A DNA stretch of 64,000 nt, taken from assembly GCF_000277125.1 (NCBI RefSeq), contig NC_016946.1:2728001-2792000 (forward strand), written 5' to 3'. The DNA comes from Mycobacterium intracellulare ATCC 13950. Its GTDB lineage: Bacteria > Actinomycetota > Actinomycetes > Mycobacteriales > Mycobacteriaceae. Made by a program: the position numbers and the translations under genes. The notes under the pieces were generated by a model that made no database searches, was not told the DNA's origin, and was given only the letters and a program-made list of their open reading frames with translations. Of this stretch, positions 63,884 through 64,000 are shown in pieces (position 1 is the first letter of the stretch; every line of letters starts with the position of its first letter).

Positions 63884-64000
63884 CTGGGCTCACCTCCCCC
63901 AACCCTCAGCACTCAACAATAGGCAAGTCGGCATAGGCTACGCGACCGTTACCCAGGATCGGCGCCGTTGACCTGGCGCCATACGGGTGACGGGGCTAGC

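Overview
The window is a slice of a GC-rich actinobacterial chromosome and almost certainly comes from a slow-growing Mycobacterium close to the M. avium complex. The evidence is an antigen 85B gene, a long-form isocitrate lyase, an Rpf protein, lppC/lppE/glnA3/cyp140/lldD2 homologues, F420-type oxidoreductases, IdeR-type boxes and an intact divergent oxyR-ahpCD locus. From memory, gene order follows the M. tuberculosis Rv1868-Rv1915 stretch read backwards, broken by blocks that H37Rv lacks at these places. No rRNA, tRNA, CRISPR array or transposase gene was seen.

Layout. 0-4.4 kb: fatty-acyl-AMP ligase, START-like protein, luciferase-like monooxygenase and a lipoprotein with a glycine-rich 51-bp repeat. 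4.8-9.9 kb: isocitrate lyase, an MBL hydrolase divergent from an ArsR/AHSA1 pair, a second START-like gene and lppC. 9.9-15 kb: a block in the slot where M. tuberculosis keeps furA-katG. It holds a carotenoid-desaturase-like flavoprotein with a TetR regulator and palindromic operators, then a tautomerase-nitronate monooxygenase pair and a nitroreductase-START pair. 15-25 kb: secreted Ala/Pro-rich protein, D-amino-acid oxidase, 13E12-type HNH protein with a 56-bp repeat, nanT, cinA, macro-domain protein, dtd and a methyltransferase.

25-33.4 kb: a lipid/sterol-flavoured block with a flavin monooxygenase-ADH operon under a long palindrome, a nitronate monooxygenase with a perfect KstR-type box, and a CYP125-like P450-ADH-YceI operon behind a near-identical box. 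33-41 kb: mycobacterial actin-fold-like membrane protein, fbpB with a strong hairpin after it, a secreted chorismate mutase gene broken by an in-frame stop, rpfC, SDR, lppE, cyp140 and an unannotated 47-aa ORF with a consensus Shine-Dalgarno. 41-45.5 kb: an LLM oxidoreductase, glnA3 and amidohydrolase operon (a split FluG).

45.5-52.8 kb: iron and peroxide functions. These are a 14-TM exporter, bfrA, tandem IdeR boxes, bfd, and oxyR divergent from ahpC-ahpD. 52.8-64 kb: GH13 amylase-like enzyme, DUF1810 protein back-to-back with lldD2, a lon gene (absent from M. tuberculosis) with SigH-like promoter and HAIR-like element, small stand-alone enzymes, a frameshifted DUF72 gene, a ferredoxin-reductase-like protein and a 719-aa epimerase-fold protein. 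Coordinates of starts were chosen from ribosome binding sites, family length and, in two cases, promoters that predict leaderless mRNAs.
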